Source: Burkholderia sp. WSM2230
GTDB taxonomy: Bacteria; Pseudomonadota; Gammaproteobacteria; Burkholderiales; Burkholderiaceae
NCBI RefSeq assembly: GCF_000472445.1
Contig: NZ_AXAJ01000009.1
Span: 62,291-126,290 of the forward strand
Direction: 5' to 3'
Length of the DNA stretch: 64,000 bases
A program made the position numbers and the translations under genes. The stretch's first letter is position 1. Every line of letters starts with the position of its first letter. Below, piece after piece: positions 44,286-53,789 of this stretch. Below the pieces are notes generated by a model. The model had not been told where the DNA came from, made no database searches, and saw only the letters and a list, made by a program, of their open reading frames with translations.

Positions 44286-46283
44286 ATGAGCAGCCCCGCA
44301 ACCGCTTCCGTCATGAGCAAGCGCGGCCTGCGCACTTTCGGCTGGCTTTCGGGGCGATCCAACGTTATCTGGCGCGACAGCATTGCCGGACGCATCGCAC
44401 TCGCAATCGCACGACTGATGGGCCGCCGCAGCGAAGTGGCGTGGCCGAGCCCCCTGTGGGTGCATCAGGGTCGAAGCGGCACGACGCTCGCCTGGTTTTG
44501 CGTGCCCGATGCCAATGCGTCGCCAGCGACGTTTGGCCAATTGATCGATGACGCGCTCGCACGCGATCCCAATGCCGGAATTGCGCCCGACATTGCTGCG
44601 CTCATGGCGCGCGTGCGCGCACTCCATGCGTTCGACCCGGCGCATCGCACGCCGCGTTGCCCGCCAGCAATGCTCGCCTCGATGCCGAGCGATAGGGTGC
44701 TTGTCATAGACGAGCGCGCATCGGTCGCGCATGACCCCCGCTGGGCGCACTCGCGGCGCGCCGCGTTCGGGCGGATGGTGAAATCGGCGCGCGCCGCCCA
44801 TCCCCACGCGCAATTGTGGATGGTCCGGTCGTCCGCCGCCGGCAGAGGGCGCTGGCTTTCCGAGGCATGCCACGTGTTGCCGCGAGACACACAAGTAGCG
44901 GACGCCGGAAGTTCGGCATGCGCAACGATCGACCATGTCGCTTGCGTTTATACGCTAGGCGCGCCGGAAGGCCTGCACGCATTACTCGCCGACGTGCCGC
45001 TGCATCTCTTCGGTACGCCCTGGTATGCTGGCTGGGGAATTACGGTCGACGAGAGCGCACAACCCGCCCGACAAACTCGGCCATCGCTCGCGGCGTTATT
45101 CGATATCGCGTATCTGCGCTTCGGCCGCTATCTGGATCCCGCCAGTCACACGCCGGGCAGTCTTCACGCACTGCTTGACAGCCTCGAATTACAACGCCAG
45201 ATTGCCGCGCGTTTCGAAGCACTCGGCAACGTCGCCGGCGTGCGATTCCAGTGGTGGAAGCGACCGTTCGCCACGCCCTATCTGAGCGCGGGCGGCCATG
45301 CACTACGCTGGGCTGACTCTACCGCCGCCGTGAATCCACACGAATGCGCTGCGCTCTGGGGTGCCCGCAGCGCGGACGGTCTGCCCAACGGCGTGCGCCA
45401 CATCCGCATCGAAGACGGCTTCCTTCATTCCCTCGGCCTCGGCTCGGACATGAATGCGCCGCATAGCCAGGTGATCGACACGCGCGGACTCTATTTTGAC
45501 GCTAGCCGCCCGAGCGATCTTTCCGTGCTCCTCAACGAAACTTTGTTCAGCGAGCAAGAACTCGAACGCGCGGCGCGCCTGCGCGCGCAGATCGTGCGCA
45601 GCGGCGTCACCAAATACAACCTCGGCCGTCGCCGCCCGGCATGGCTCGCGCCTGCTGGCAAACGCGTCGTCCTCGTACCCGGCCAGGTCGCGGACGACGC
45701 GTCGATCCGCCTCGGCACACGCGCCATTTCGACGGCCGACGAACTGCTCAAGGAAGTGCGCGCCCGCCGCCCGGACGCCTTCATCGTCTACAAGCCACAT
45801 CCGGACGTGATGTCGGGCAACCGCAGCGGCCTGATCGATGCGCAGCGCCTCGCCGACGTCGTCGATACCGAAGCCGATGTGCTCTCCCTGATCGAAGCGA
45901 GCGACGAGGTGCACACGCTTTCCTCGCTCGCCGGTTTCGATGCACTGCTGCGCGACAAAGAAGTGCACGCCTACGGGATGCCCTTCTACGCCGGCTGGGG
46001 CCTCACGCGCGATGCACTGGCCCCGCTGCCTTGGCGCGAGCGCACGCTCACGCTGGATATGCTCACGGCAGGCGCCTTGTTGCGCTACCCGCTCTACTGG
46101 GATTGGCAACTTGGTCTCTTTACGACGCCGGAAGCTGTTGCAGCCCGCCTCGCGCCTGGCGCCGCGCGTGCGCTACGGCGCGTTCAAGGAGATCGTTTGC
46201 GCGTCTGGCTCAAAGCCGCACGCTGGTCCCGCAACGCGTTCACGCACTGGGCCTGGCGCGCCAGGCAAAGACGCAACGGTTAA
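44286..46283 (+). CDS. kpsC: KpsC-type capsule beta-Kdo transferase
   Basis: Predicted 665-residue two-domain enzyme, normal KpsC length. The duplicated family motif appears twice: GTPWYAGWGIT near residue 240 and GMPFYAGWGLT near residue 562. Also visible are RIEDGFLHSLGLGSD, YFDASRPSDL and the YKPHPDVMSGNRSG block. KpsC adds beta-Kdo to the lipid acceptor and, with KpsS, builds the poly-Kdo linker of group 2 type capsules. It follows the GT gene by one base and precedes a broken manC. Confidence 0.9.
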   Translation: MSSPATASVMSKRGLRTFGWLSGRSNVIWRDSIAGRIALAIARLMGRRSEVAWPSPLWVHQGRSGTTLAWFCVPDANASPATFGQLIDDALARDPNAGIAPDIAALMARVRALHAFDPAHRTPRCPPAMLASMPSDRVLVIDERASVAHDPRWAHSRRAAFGRMVKSARAAHPHAQLWMVRSSAAGRGRWLSEACHVLPRDTQVADAGSSACATIDHVACVYTLGAPEGLHALLADVPLHLFGTPWYAGWGITVDESAQPARQTRPSLAALFDIAYLRFGRYLDPASHTPGSLHALLDSLELQRQIAARFEALGNVAGVRFQWWKRPFATPYLSAGGHALRWADSTAAVNPHECAALWGARSADGLPNGVRHIRIEDGFLHSLGLGSDMNAPHSQVIDTRGLYFDASRPSDLSVLLNETLFSEQELERAARLRAQIVRSGVTKYNLGRRRPAWLAPAGKRVVLVPGQVADDASIRLGTRAISTADELLKEVRARRPDAFIVYKPHPDVMSGNRSGLIDAQRLADVVDTEADVLSLIEASDEVHTLSSLAGFDALLRDKEVHAYGMPFYAGWGLTRDALAPLPWRERTLTLDMLTAGALLRYPLYWDWQLGLFTTPEAVAARLAPGAARALRRVQGDRLRVWLKAARWSRNAFTHWAWRARQRRNG

Positions 46284-46483
46284 ATCGGACTGTATAATGC
46301 CGCGCGAACCGTTCAGATAGAATGCGGGGCGACACGTCCGACGCTGGGAACGGGGAGCTCCGGGCGTGCGCAGTACAAGCTGTCCGTCACCTGGACTCGT
46401 GCTGACGGCAGCTTCATCCATCGCACCACGAACGAATATCCACGGCGCCACTTCGTCGGCCGCACTCCGCGATTCAATCGACA

Positions 46484-47910
46484 ATGACCATCCATCCGGT
46501 AATTCTTTGTGGCGGAAGCGGTACCCGTCTATGGCCGCTCTCGCGCGGCGGCTATCCCAAACAGTTTCTGCGCCTTGCAGGCGAACGCACGCTCGTTCAG
46601 CAAACCGCGCTACGCGCGCGCGACGTCGATCACATGGCTGCGCCGATCGTCATCGCGAACAACGATCAACGCTTTCTGATCGCCGAGCAATTGCGCGAGG
46701 CCGACGTTACGGCCGCCGCCATCGTGCTCGAACCGGTCGGCCGCAATACCGCGCCGGCCATCGCCGTGGGGGCGCTGATTGCACTCGAACAGTCGCCGGA
46801 GGCGCTGCTGCTCGTGTTGCCGTCCGATCACGCGATCCGCAATGACGCGGCCTTTGCGCAGGCCGTGCATGCCGCGGCGCATGTCGCGAGCGACCAGTAT
46901 CACGTCACATTCGGCATCGCGCCAACCGTGCCGCACACCGGTTACGGCTATATCCGCCGCGGCGCATCGCTCGGTTAGGACGCGCCGGCCTGGCGCGTCG
47001 AGGCTTTTGTCGAGAAACCCGACGCGCAAACGGCACAGACCTTTCTCGCTGACGGTGGCTACCACTGGAACAGCGGCATGTTCATGCTGAAGGCGTCCAC
47101 CTTCATGGAGGAATTGCGCCGGTATCAGCCGCGGGTCGCGGAACAGGCCGCGCAATCGCTGAAGCTCGCGCGCGCGGATCATGATTTCCTGCGTCTCGAT
47201 GAGGCTGCGTTCACGGCTTGCCCGAGCATTTCAGTCGACTATGCGGTAATGGAAAAAACCGACCGCGCCGCGGTGATTACGGCAAACGATCTAGGCCGGA
47301 GCGATATCGGTTCATGGTCCGCACTGGCCGAACTCGCACAGGCGGACGACTCGGGCAACGCGGCACTGGGCGACGTCTTTCTCAACGAAGTCTCGAACAG
47401 CTATGTGCGCGCCGAGCATCGTCTGGTGGCTGCGATCGGCGTGGAAGATCTCGTCATCGTCGAAACTACCGATGCGGTACTGGTGGCTCATCGCGACACA
47501 CTCAGGATGTGCGCAAGGTCGTCGAGCATCTGACGAAGGCGACGCGCGGCGAATCGGTCACGCACCCGCGCGTCGTGCGCCCTTGGGGTTCGTACGAAGG
47601 CGTGGATCAGGGCGAGCGTTTCCAGGTCAAACGCATCGTCGTGAATCCGGGCGCGCAATTGAGCCTGCAGATGCATCATCACCGCGCCGAACACTGGATC
47701 GTCGTGAAGGGCACCGCGCTTGTGACAAATGGCGACCAACAGATTTTGCTGAGCGAAAATCAATCCACATATATTCCACTAGGTGTGACGCACCGGCTCG
47801 CGAATCCCGGCAGGATTCCGCTCCAACTGATTGAAGTTCAATCCGGCGCTTATCTCGGCGAGGACGACATTGTCCGTTTCGAAGACAACTACGGGCGCAC
47901 CGGCTCGTAA
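46484..47910 (+). pseudogene. manC: mannose-1-phosphate guanylyltransferase/mannose-6-phosphate isomerase (manC), broken twice
   Basis: The translation matches ManC from the N-terminal CGGSGTRLWPLSR signature through FVEKPD and the cupin-like isomerase domain (RPWGSYEGVDQGERF; HHHRAEHW). Two lesions break it. A TAG at 46976-46978 stands where Glu is normal (GASLG-stop-DAPAWR). A frame loss near 47495-47502 separates AHRD from TQDVRKVVEHL; a one-base deletion would explain it. Thus GDP-mannose cannot be made from this copy. ManC beside kpsC is also found in B. pseudomallei, so this looks like an ancestral capsule gene recently lost. Confidence 0.88.
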
Positions 47911-47918
47911 TCGCAAAC

Positions 47919-47945
47919 GGGGCGTTTAATAGACGCCCCCCTTTC
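47919..47945 (+). terminator. intrinsic terminator after manC
   Basis: A perfect 7-bp stem GGGGCGT/ACGCCCC with a 7-base loop lies 9 bases after the manC stop and is followed by CCTTTC. It fits a rho-independent terminator, with a short T tract. Confidence 0.6.
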
Positions 47946-48229
47946 TCCGTCGACGCGTAACCGGGCTGTCTGTTTCTAACCAAAGCACCTCACCCCCGCT
48001 ATCGTTTCAAAGCCGTCTCGGTAAACGCATATACCGGAATTATTTAAGAATAGTTTCCAAAACCATACACCTGACTCTAAAATCATCGCTGGAATAAGCT
48101 TCCAATCCAGACGGGTAAGCGCCGGCTCTGTCACTCTCGAATCGATTCGAGTTCATTGCCAGCACAACAAAATGCATATCGAGTTGCGCGCGCGGCCAGG
48201 CGGCTATAGCGCGCAAACCACAAGACCAT
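47946..48229. other. intergenic region upstream of cysC
   Basis: About 280 bases between the terminator and cysC are relatively AT-rich (around 48000-48120) and hold no gene that I can support. They probably carry the cysC promoter. Confidence 0.4.
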
Positions 48230-48832
48230 ATGAAACGAGAGCCAGCGCAAATCGTCGTTGAAAGCCTGACGAGCATCCAGCCATCGGACCGCGCGCGCAT
48301 CAAGGGCCAACGCGCGTTCGCCATCTGGTTGACCGGAATATCCGGCGCCGGCAAGTCCACCCTCGCCAATTTGCTCGAACAAACCTTGCACGCGCGCGGC
48401 CTGCACACCGCGCTGCTCGATGGCGACAGTCTGCGTCTTGGACTGAACAAGGATCTCGGTTTCTCGGATGCTGACCGCGGCGAAAACATCCGGCGCGCTG
48501 CCGAGGTGGCGAAGCTGATGGTCAATGCCGGTCTCGTGGTGATCGTAGCGACGATTTCGCCGATCCGTGCCGCCCGCGAATCCGCTCGGGCTCTCTTCGG
48601 CGAGAACGAATTCATCGAAGTGTTCGTCGATGCCCCGCTCGATGTCGCAGAAGCACGCGACGTTAAGGGCCTCTATGCGCTGGCCCGCCAGGGCACGATC
48701 CGCCAGTTCACAGGGATTGGCTCCGCTTACGAGCCGCCCGCCTTCCATGAAGTTCATGTGCAGACCGCTCGAATGAGCAAGCAGGACTGCGTCGACGCGA
48801 TCCTGCAAAAGCTGCCGATCGAACAGGTTTAA
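48230..48832 (+). CDS. cysC: adenylylsulfate (APS) kinase
   Basis: Predicted 200-residue APS kinase. Walker A GISGAGKS is at residues 36-43, followed by LLDGDSLRLGLN, the DRGENIRR block and ISPIRAARESAR. The C-terminal QFTGIGSAYEPP is typical. It phosphorylates APS to PAPS, the sulfate donor. As a stand-alone kinase at the edge of a locus encoding a sulfotransferase, it most likely feeds capsule sulfation. It follows manC by about 320 nt and has its own probable promoter. Confidence 0.9.
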   Translation: MKREPAQIVVESLTSIQPSDRARIKGQRAFAIWLTGISGAGKSTLANLLEQTLHARGLHTALLDGDSLRLGLNKDLGFSDADRGENIRRAAEVAKLMVNAGLVVIVATISPIRAARESARALFGENEFIEVFVDAPLDVAEARDVKGLYALARQGTIRQFTGIGSAYEPPAFHEVHVQTARMSKQDCVDAILQKLPIEQV

Positions 48833-50159
48833 CGCGCAGCCGGATTGTCGCGCCCGCGAACTCCCGCACCAAAGCTCTCCAGATCGCCGTCGGTCAGCGG
48901 AATATCGGAGCCCGGCTCGCAGACCGGGATCGGCACGGCAAACGTGAAATAGTCGCCCCGAGGCGGTGATGGTGTTCAGCCGAGCGCGCATTATCGGCCA
49001 GCGCGCGACGTCGACGCATTCGCCGACGCTCTTGTCCCTGACGCGGCCGGCCGATTTATCACAATCCGGCTGACCTGCGAGGCGCTCAAGATCCACCAGT
49101 TGTGGATTCTTAAGCTGATCTCCCGTGAACTGCCTACGTCCGAACAATCCGCCGCATACCTTCAACGTGGTAAGCGTCCCCCGCCGCCACTGCCATCCTT
49201 GAAAAAGTTGCCCTGCGGTTGACACGCAATACTTCTCCTATCCCAAATTTACATGACGAAATACTTACCACGCATGCGGGGCCGGACCTTGATGCGGGAA
49301 ATCGTGCGGACGTTGATTTGGCGGATGGCTCGACCGACACTCGGCCGCCACGTAGGGAGCAGCTTCTGGCGAAGCTCAGCGGTAACGACCGGACGATGGT
49401 GGTCGAGATTGTTGAGCGTCTGGCTGGTCGCTTTGCGCGACGCTGAGGGAGGCGAGCCGTTTGCTGACGCAGGTAAGACCGCTATTGGCGAGAGATATCC
49501 GGCAGAGTTCGGGCCAAAAGTGGCCGTCGTGATGGCGCCAAGCGATGTCCGCTCTGGGAGGGCGTACCAGTCGTTCGGCCTCTATCTGGCGCGGTGATTG
49601 ACGCTCAGCAAAGCGCCCATGCCGCGTGAAGGTCCGCAGCAGATTCGCGAACAACACGTCGAACGTGCGCCGGATGTCGCGGAACTTGCAGGCGAGACTT
49701 TCTCGCACATCCTGCTCGCTTCACGAGCGGCCGCAGTCTCGCCATCTCAACAGGCTGTTATGTGCCACACGGCAGCGGCGGGCGGATATTACCGGGCCAA
49801 CAATCCGAGACAAAGGTGCAGCTGCGACAACAAAGGCTCGCATCGATCATGTGTATCTGACAACGTGGCTCTCTGCGGTCCATGACGTCACGGTGTGCGC
49901 AGTGGTGAGACGTTTCGTCGATGAAGAGAGCCCTCGGTACCGACAACACAGGCCTAGAGATCGCAGATGGTCCTGCCGCCAGGCGAGCGGCATTGCAGAC
50001 GCTCCATTTATGGAATCTGCAGTCCACGTCCGGGCCAGTTTTGACAAAGTGGGGCGCTTGGCCAGTGACAATGACCCAGTTATCGCGCTCTCTGGGATTC
50101 GAATGCGCCAGCGGCCGTGTGACCGCCGGTTTGTGCATCGGCTCGCGCGGGAATCCAGG
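48833..50159. other. non-coding or fully decayed region
   Basis: Several short open frames exist on both strands but none shows family-like sequence or a convincing ribosome site. The stretch lies between cysC and a broken nuclease gene and near a broken integrase. It is best read as scrambled remains of an island end. Confidence 0.45.
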
Positions 50160-50850
50160 AAAATCGACAATCGGCGGGGCCGAAGCTCAAGGTCTAGCTG
50201 CTCTCCCGTTCGCGCCAGTAGCGCTGCGGCGCCGGCAGCAAGCTTGTTGACGTGCGGACCCAGAGAGACTTCGTCTGTTGTCTCGTCCTTCGTGTATTCG
50301 AGCAAGGACTCCTCAGATTCCTCGAGCACCGTCAGAAGCATGTTGTCCGCCCCACGCAGCACCAGTGCGGGATAGACCAATACACGCGGCTTTCGCCCGA
50401 AGACAGGTGACCCGCTTGCCTCGTAGCTCACGTGAACCGCGTGAAAACATGCGACGTGACCCGTGAACACCACGAGTCGATCGGGGTGAAAACTCCCCCC
50501 GGCTTGATTGCCTGCATTGCGTCGCGAACGCGGTTTTTTGCCCCAACCGCCTGCTGGTAAGCGTTGGTGTAGTCGGTCCATTCGCCGGAAGCTGACAACC
50601 GCGACCAAGCCCCATTCAGATCACCGCGAAGGGGAAGTTGACTGGCCTTGATTTCCACGACGGACACAAAATTGTTCGTCGCGACTATGCAATCTATTTG
50701 CCGACCATCGATCTCGATATTGGCAAGAACAACCGCATGGAGTCCCTGATCACACAACCATGACAGGGCGGACGCAATGAACTTGCGCTCTGAGGCATGC
50801 TCGATCTTCCCCCCAACGTAGATCTCGGTGTTCGTTGAATTCTCGTTCAT
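50160..50850 (-). pseudogene. NERD-domain nuclease-related protein, frameshifted
   Basis: From ATG 50850 the reading is a NERD domain: ERKFIASALSWL, then IEIDGRQIDCIV and VVEIKASQLP, giving the D...E-x-K pattern of the PD-(D/E)XK fold. At a six-base C/G run (50495-50500) the family-like reading moves to another frame and continues as FHPDRLVVFTGHV and then VYPALVLRG to about ELRPRRL. The 5' frame itself soon stops. NERD proteins often carry a C-terminal helicase or kinase part and are frequent in mobile or defence regions; no such part is found here. The exact 3' end is uncertain. Confidence 0.6.
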
Positions 50851-51085
50851 AGGAAACGTCAGCAGACACGCAACGGCGTCGGCCCGTCTTACGTGACCGA
50901 GAACGTCAACTTGGCCCACGCGGCCATCGGCGTCCCAATCGAACGCGCCGGTGCCAACCAGATTTTCACATCGTCGCCCAACCCCTCTAACTGGCGTTTC
51001 AGATCTCTGTCGTTACTGTCCTGTTTCCCACGTCCCGTGGGGCGGCGATGGACCAGACCGTGATCCAGCACGGCGTCTACTATCA

Positions 51086-52010
51086 TCAACCGTACTGCAA
51101 AATTGCGTCGAACCATGAGCGTCCGCGCTTACCGGTCACCCGTAGATCCGTTGCTTTCTCGTTATGAAGCCCCTTGGTCTTGTGCTTGGGAATCGTCCAC
51201 CAGAAACCATCGCTTTCGTCTGCGATCTCGGTGCTCTCCATCGCGACGATCTCGCCGCCCCTTGTACCCGTCCACAGATAGAGCGTCAATGCATCAGCAA
51301 CAGTCAAACTGAAATTCGGCAACCACCGGATCAATATGCCAAGTTCGTCTACGGACAACACCCGTTTTTGTGTCCCGATATATTGGCCTTCGACCTTACG
51401 CCCCTTACTCTTCAGTCGCCCTCTTAGAACTTCCTTCCACCAGTTCGCGGTGTTTTCGGGAAGCCGACCGGCATCGAGCGCGTAATGCCAGGCGCCGCCA
51501 AGCTCCATGCGAAGGCGAGCCGCGAGCATCGGCGTCGATCGATAGGATTCAAGCAGGTCGAAAGCCTGGGCGCGCGTGATGGTAGCCGCACGCATATCCG
51601 CGATAGGCCCTAGCATCGCCTTGAACATGCGTGCTACCTCCACTGCGCCCTTCGTCTTCCGGTTGACTTCCACATGCCCCTGCAGATAGTCACGGCACAG
51701 CTGTCTGACGGTGTAATCGTCCGGCGATGAGCGAGTAGCCTCTTTCTTCGGCTGTCGACGCAGGGCCGAGAGCTCGGCTCCAGAGTTTCGCTCGACACGG
51801 CTCTTCCCATGCAGCGATGGCATTGGCGAACGACATTGCCGGCCATTCACCGAGCTTCACCTGTCGCATGCGGCTGTCGACGGGAGACTTGTAGCGATAC
51901 GTCCACGATTTACGGTTCGTTGAGGCTTGCAGGCGCAGCCCCGGGAACCCCTCGAAAGTCATGTGATCGCCGCTCGGCAGCTTGGCCGCGGCCCGTGCAT
52001 CAAAGCGCAT
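51086..52010 (-). pseudogene. second P4-type tyrosine integrase, frameshifted and 3'-truncated
   Basis: Starting at ATG 52010 the DUF4102-like N-terminal domain is readable (AAKLPSGDHMTFEGFPGLRL, then WTYRYKSP and VKLGEWPAMSFANAIAAWE). Near 51800-51815 the frame must change to reach GAELSALRRQPKKEA and the core-binding domain (YTVRQLCRDYLQGH). The catalytic part keeps only the first Arg box (TGTRGGEIVAME) and stops at 51086, before the HxxR and Tyr motifs. It cannot be active. It points towards the capsule locus, opposite to the first integrase remnant. Confidence 0.75.
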
Positions 52011-52089
52011 TCTTCCCTCGGCGTAGGTTTTTTCTGAGGGAAGAATATGCGGCGTAGGTTTGGCTGGCAATGCCAAAAAACCTACGCCG
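52011..52089. repeat. nested inverted and direct repeats upstream of integrase remnant
   Basis: The 12-mer CGGCGTAGGTTT occurs directly at 52019-52030 and 52050-52061 and inverted at 52078-52089. TCTTCCCTC (52011-52019) and GAGGGAAGA (52036-52044) form a second inverted pair. TGGCA-A-TGCCA sits in the loop of the outer hairpin. This lies at the 5' side of the second integrase and downstream of ribA, so it may be an attachment or integrase-binding site or a bidirectional terminator. Confidence 0.55.
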
Positions 52090-52231
52090 AGCTCGCAAGT
52101 ATTAGCGCACAGAGATAAGCGTTGATGCGCCTACTCTGGCGATGAATATCTCGGTTTTACCGTTACTTTTCAACTACTTGCGGATCATTTCGGCTCGCCG
52201 CAGGCCACCGCGGACAAGTACCGAACTCCCG

Positions 52232-52882
52232 CTATTCGTTTTCGTCGAAGTAATGCCCGAACTTGAGCTGCTTCGTGCGGATATAGCGCTCGTTTTCCTC
52301 GCGCATCGGAATGGCGAGCGCCACTCGCTCGCACACCGGAATGCCGTGCTTCGAGAGCGTGTCGAACTTCTCTGGATTGTTGCTCATCAAGCGGACCGAG
52401 GTAACTTTCAGCGTGCGCAAAATGCCCGCCGCCGAGTCGTATTCGCGCGAATCGTCCGGTAGACCGAGGTCGAGATTTGCCTCGACAGTATCGCGCCCCT
52501 GCTCCTGCAGCGCATACGCGCGAATCTTGTTCGACAGGCCTATACCGCGGCCTTCATGGCCGCGCAGGTACAGCAGAACGCCGCAGCCCTCGGCGGCGAT
52601 ATAGCGCAGCGCGAGATCGAGTTGCTCGCCGCAATCGCAGCGATAAGAACCGAGCACGTCGCCCGTCAGGCATTCGGAGTGCAAACGCGTCAATACCGAG
52701 GACTTGTCGGCGACATCGCCCATCACGAGCGCGAGGTGTTCGGCGCCGCTTTCGACCACGCGAAACACGTAAGAGGTGAACGTGCCGTAGCGCGTGGGAA
52801 GCGTGGCGGTGGCGTCGAGAACGACGCATTCGCCGTTGATTGCGCCGTCTGCCGCAGGCGACGGATCGTGAGACGTGAGCAT
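52232..52882 (-). CDS. ribA: GTP cyclohydrolase II
   Basis: Predicted 216-residue enzyme catalysing the first step of riboflavin synthesis, GTP to 2,5-diamino-6-ribosylamino-pyrimidinone phosphate. The zinc site CLTGDVLGSYRCDCG supplies the three Cys ligands. HSEC, RGHEGRGIGL and the C-terminal SNNPEKFD are typical. It is a stand-alone RibA without the RibB domain, of normal length. It marks the return to chromosomal housekeeping genes beyond the island. Confidence 0.92.
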   Translation of the reverse strand: MLTSHDPSPAADGAINGECVVLDATATLPTRYGTFTSYVFRVVESGAEHLALVMGDVADKSSVLTRLHSECLTGDVLGSYRCDCGEQLDLALRYIAAEGCGVLLYLRGHEGRGIGLSNKIRAYALQEQGRDTVEANLDLGLPDDSREYDSAAGILRTLKVTSVRLMSNNPEKFDTLSKHGIPVCERVALAIPMREENERYIRTKQLKFGHYFDENE

Positions 52883-53182
52883 GGCGTTAGACAGTGGTGC
52901 TGGACATGAACCCGATCAAACCGGGGATAAGGTACGGACAGGAGTTTACCGCTAATCGGCCCGCTACACCCGGATGCCCATGCGTGGCGCCCGGATCATG
53001 CACTGCCGGGGCGCGAGACGCGTCCGCAAAAAGACCGGAAGGCGCGAGCTACATGAATTGCCTGCCTCGCGCGCTCCAGTTATTCCCGGACACACTCGCT
53101 GGCGCGTCGCGCCTATACTGCAATGGACTGTCCCCGACAGCCCGCCGCGCCGGCGTGCTGCACTGCGAAACGGAGCCGCTCC
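52883..53182. other. intergenic region between ribA and the CBS gene
   Basis: No gene is supported in these 300 bases between the divergent ribA and CBS-protein genes. They should contain both promoters, but no motif was strong enough to call. Confidence 0.4.
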
Positions 53183-53626
53183 ATGACAACCGTTGCACAG
53201 CTTCTTAAAACCAAACCGAACCACACAACCGTCTTTACGATCGGAGCCGACGACTCCGTCTATGAAGCGATCAAGCTGATGGCCGACAAGGGCATCGGCG
53301 CGCTGGTCGTGACGGATGGCGACAGCATCGCGGGAATCGTCACGGAGCGCGACTACGCGCGCAAGGTCGTGCTGATGGACCGGTCGTCCAAGGCCACGCC
53401 GGTACGCGAGATCATGAGCAAAGCGGTGCGCTTCGTACGCCCCGACCAGACCACCGACGACTGCATGGCGCTCATGACCGAGCGGCGTATGCGCCATCTC
53501 CCGGTGATCGAGAACGACCGGCTCGTCGGCATGGTGTCGATTGGCGACCTGGTGAAGAACATCATCGCCGAACAGCAATTCACCATCCAGCAACTCGAGT
53601 TTTACATTCACGGCGAGCGTCCCTGA
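53183..53626 (+). CDS. two-CBS-domain protein
   Basis: Predicted 147-residue soluble protein made of two CBS domains. The first runs from about residues 15-70 (VYEAIKLMADKGIGALVVTDGDSIAGIVTERDYARK), the second from 80-135 (MRHLPVIENDRLVGMVSIGDLVK). Such stand-alone pairs bind adenine nucleotides and act as energy or ionic sensors. The ATG at 53183 follows CGGAG. No partner gene is evident nearby. Confidence 0.85.
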   Translation: MTTVAQLLKTKPNHTTVFTIGADDSVYEAIKLMADKGIGALVVTDGDSIAGIVTERDYARKVVLMDRSSKATPVREIMSKAVRFVRPDQTTDDCMALMTERRMRHLPVIENDRLVGMVSIGDLVKNIIAEQQFTIQQLEFYIHGERP

Positions 53627-53662
53627 CGGGTCGCGCCGGCTGCATGTCAGCCTGTTGGTCGC

Positions 53663-53692
53663 AAAAAAAGCCCAATCGCTGAACGGTTGGGC
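53663..53692 (-). terminator. rho-independent terminator of the DUF4148 gene
   Basis: On the minus strand a 9-bp stem (one G-T pair) GCCCAACCG/CGATTGGGC with a 5-base loop is followed by seven T. It lies about 90 bases past the stop of the DUF4148 gene. The plus-strand CBS gene ends just before it but lacks the T run in that direction. Confidence 0.75.
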
Positions 53693-53744
53693 AAAGCTAC
53701 CTTGCGGCAGCGGAGGTTCCTGGAATTCTTAACGGCCCTTCGAC

Positions 53745-53789
53745 CTGGTTGCTGACTTAGTTGCTGACTTAGTTGCTGACCTAGTTGCC
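53745..53789 (-). repeat. tandem 12-bp repeats with in-phase stop codons
   Basis: On the minus strand the unit GTCAGCAACTAA is repeated nearly three times immediately after, and overlapping, the stop codon of the DUF4148 gene. Each unit carries an in-frame TAA or TAG, giving three stop codons at 12-base intervals. It looks like local slippage duplication around a stop codon. Confidence 0.75.

Noticed and set aside
47480..47540. Programmed frameshift in manC
   Set aside because: No slippery heptamer is seen at the site, and a separate in-frame TAG lies upstream, so decay is simpler.
48131..49225. A 364-codon minus-strand frame across cysC
   Set aside because: It is antisense to a clear APS kinase and runs into decayed DNA without any family-like sequence.
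50889..51116. 75-codon minus-strand frame between the NERD and integrase remnants
   Set aside because: No recognisable motif; it could be chance or the scrambled integrase 3' end, so it is not listed as a gene.
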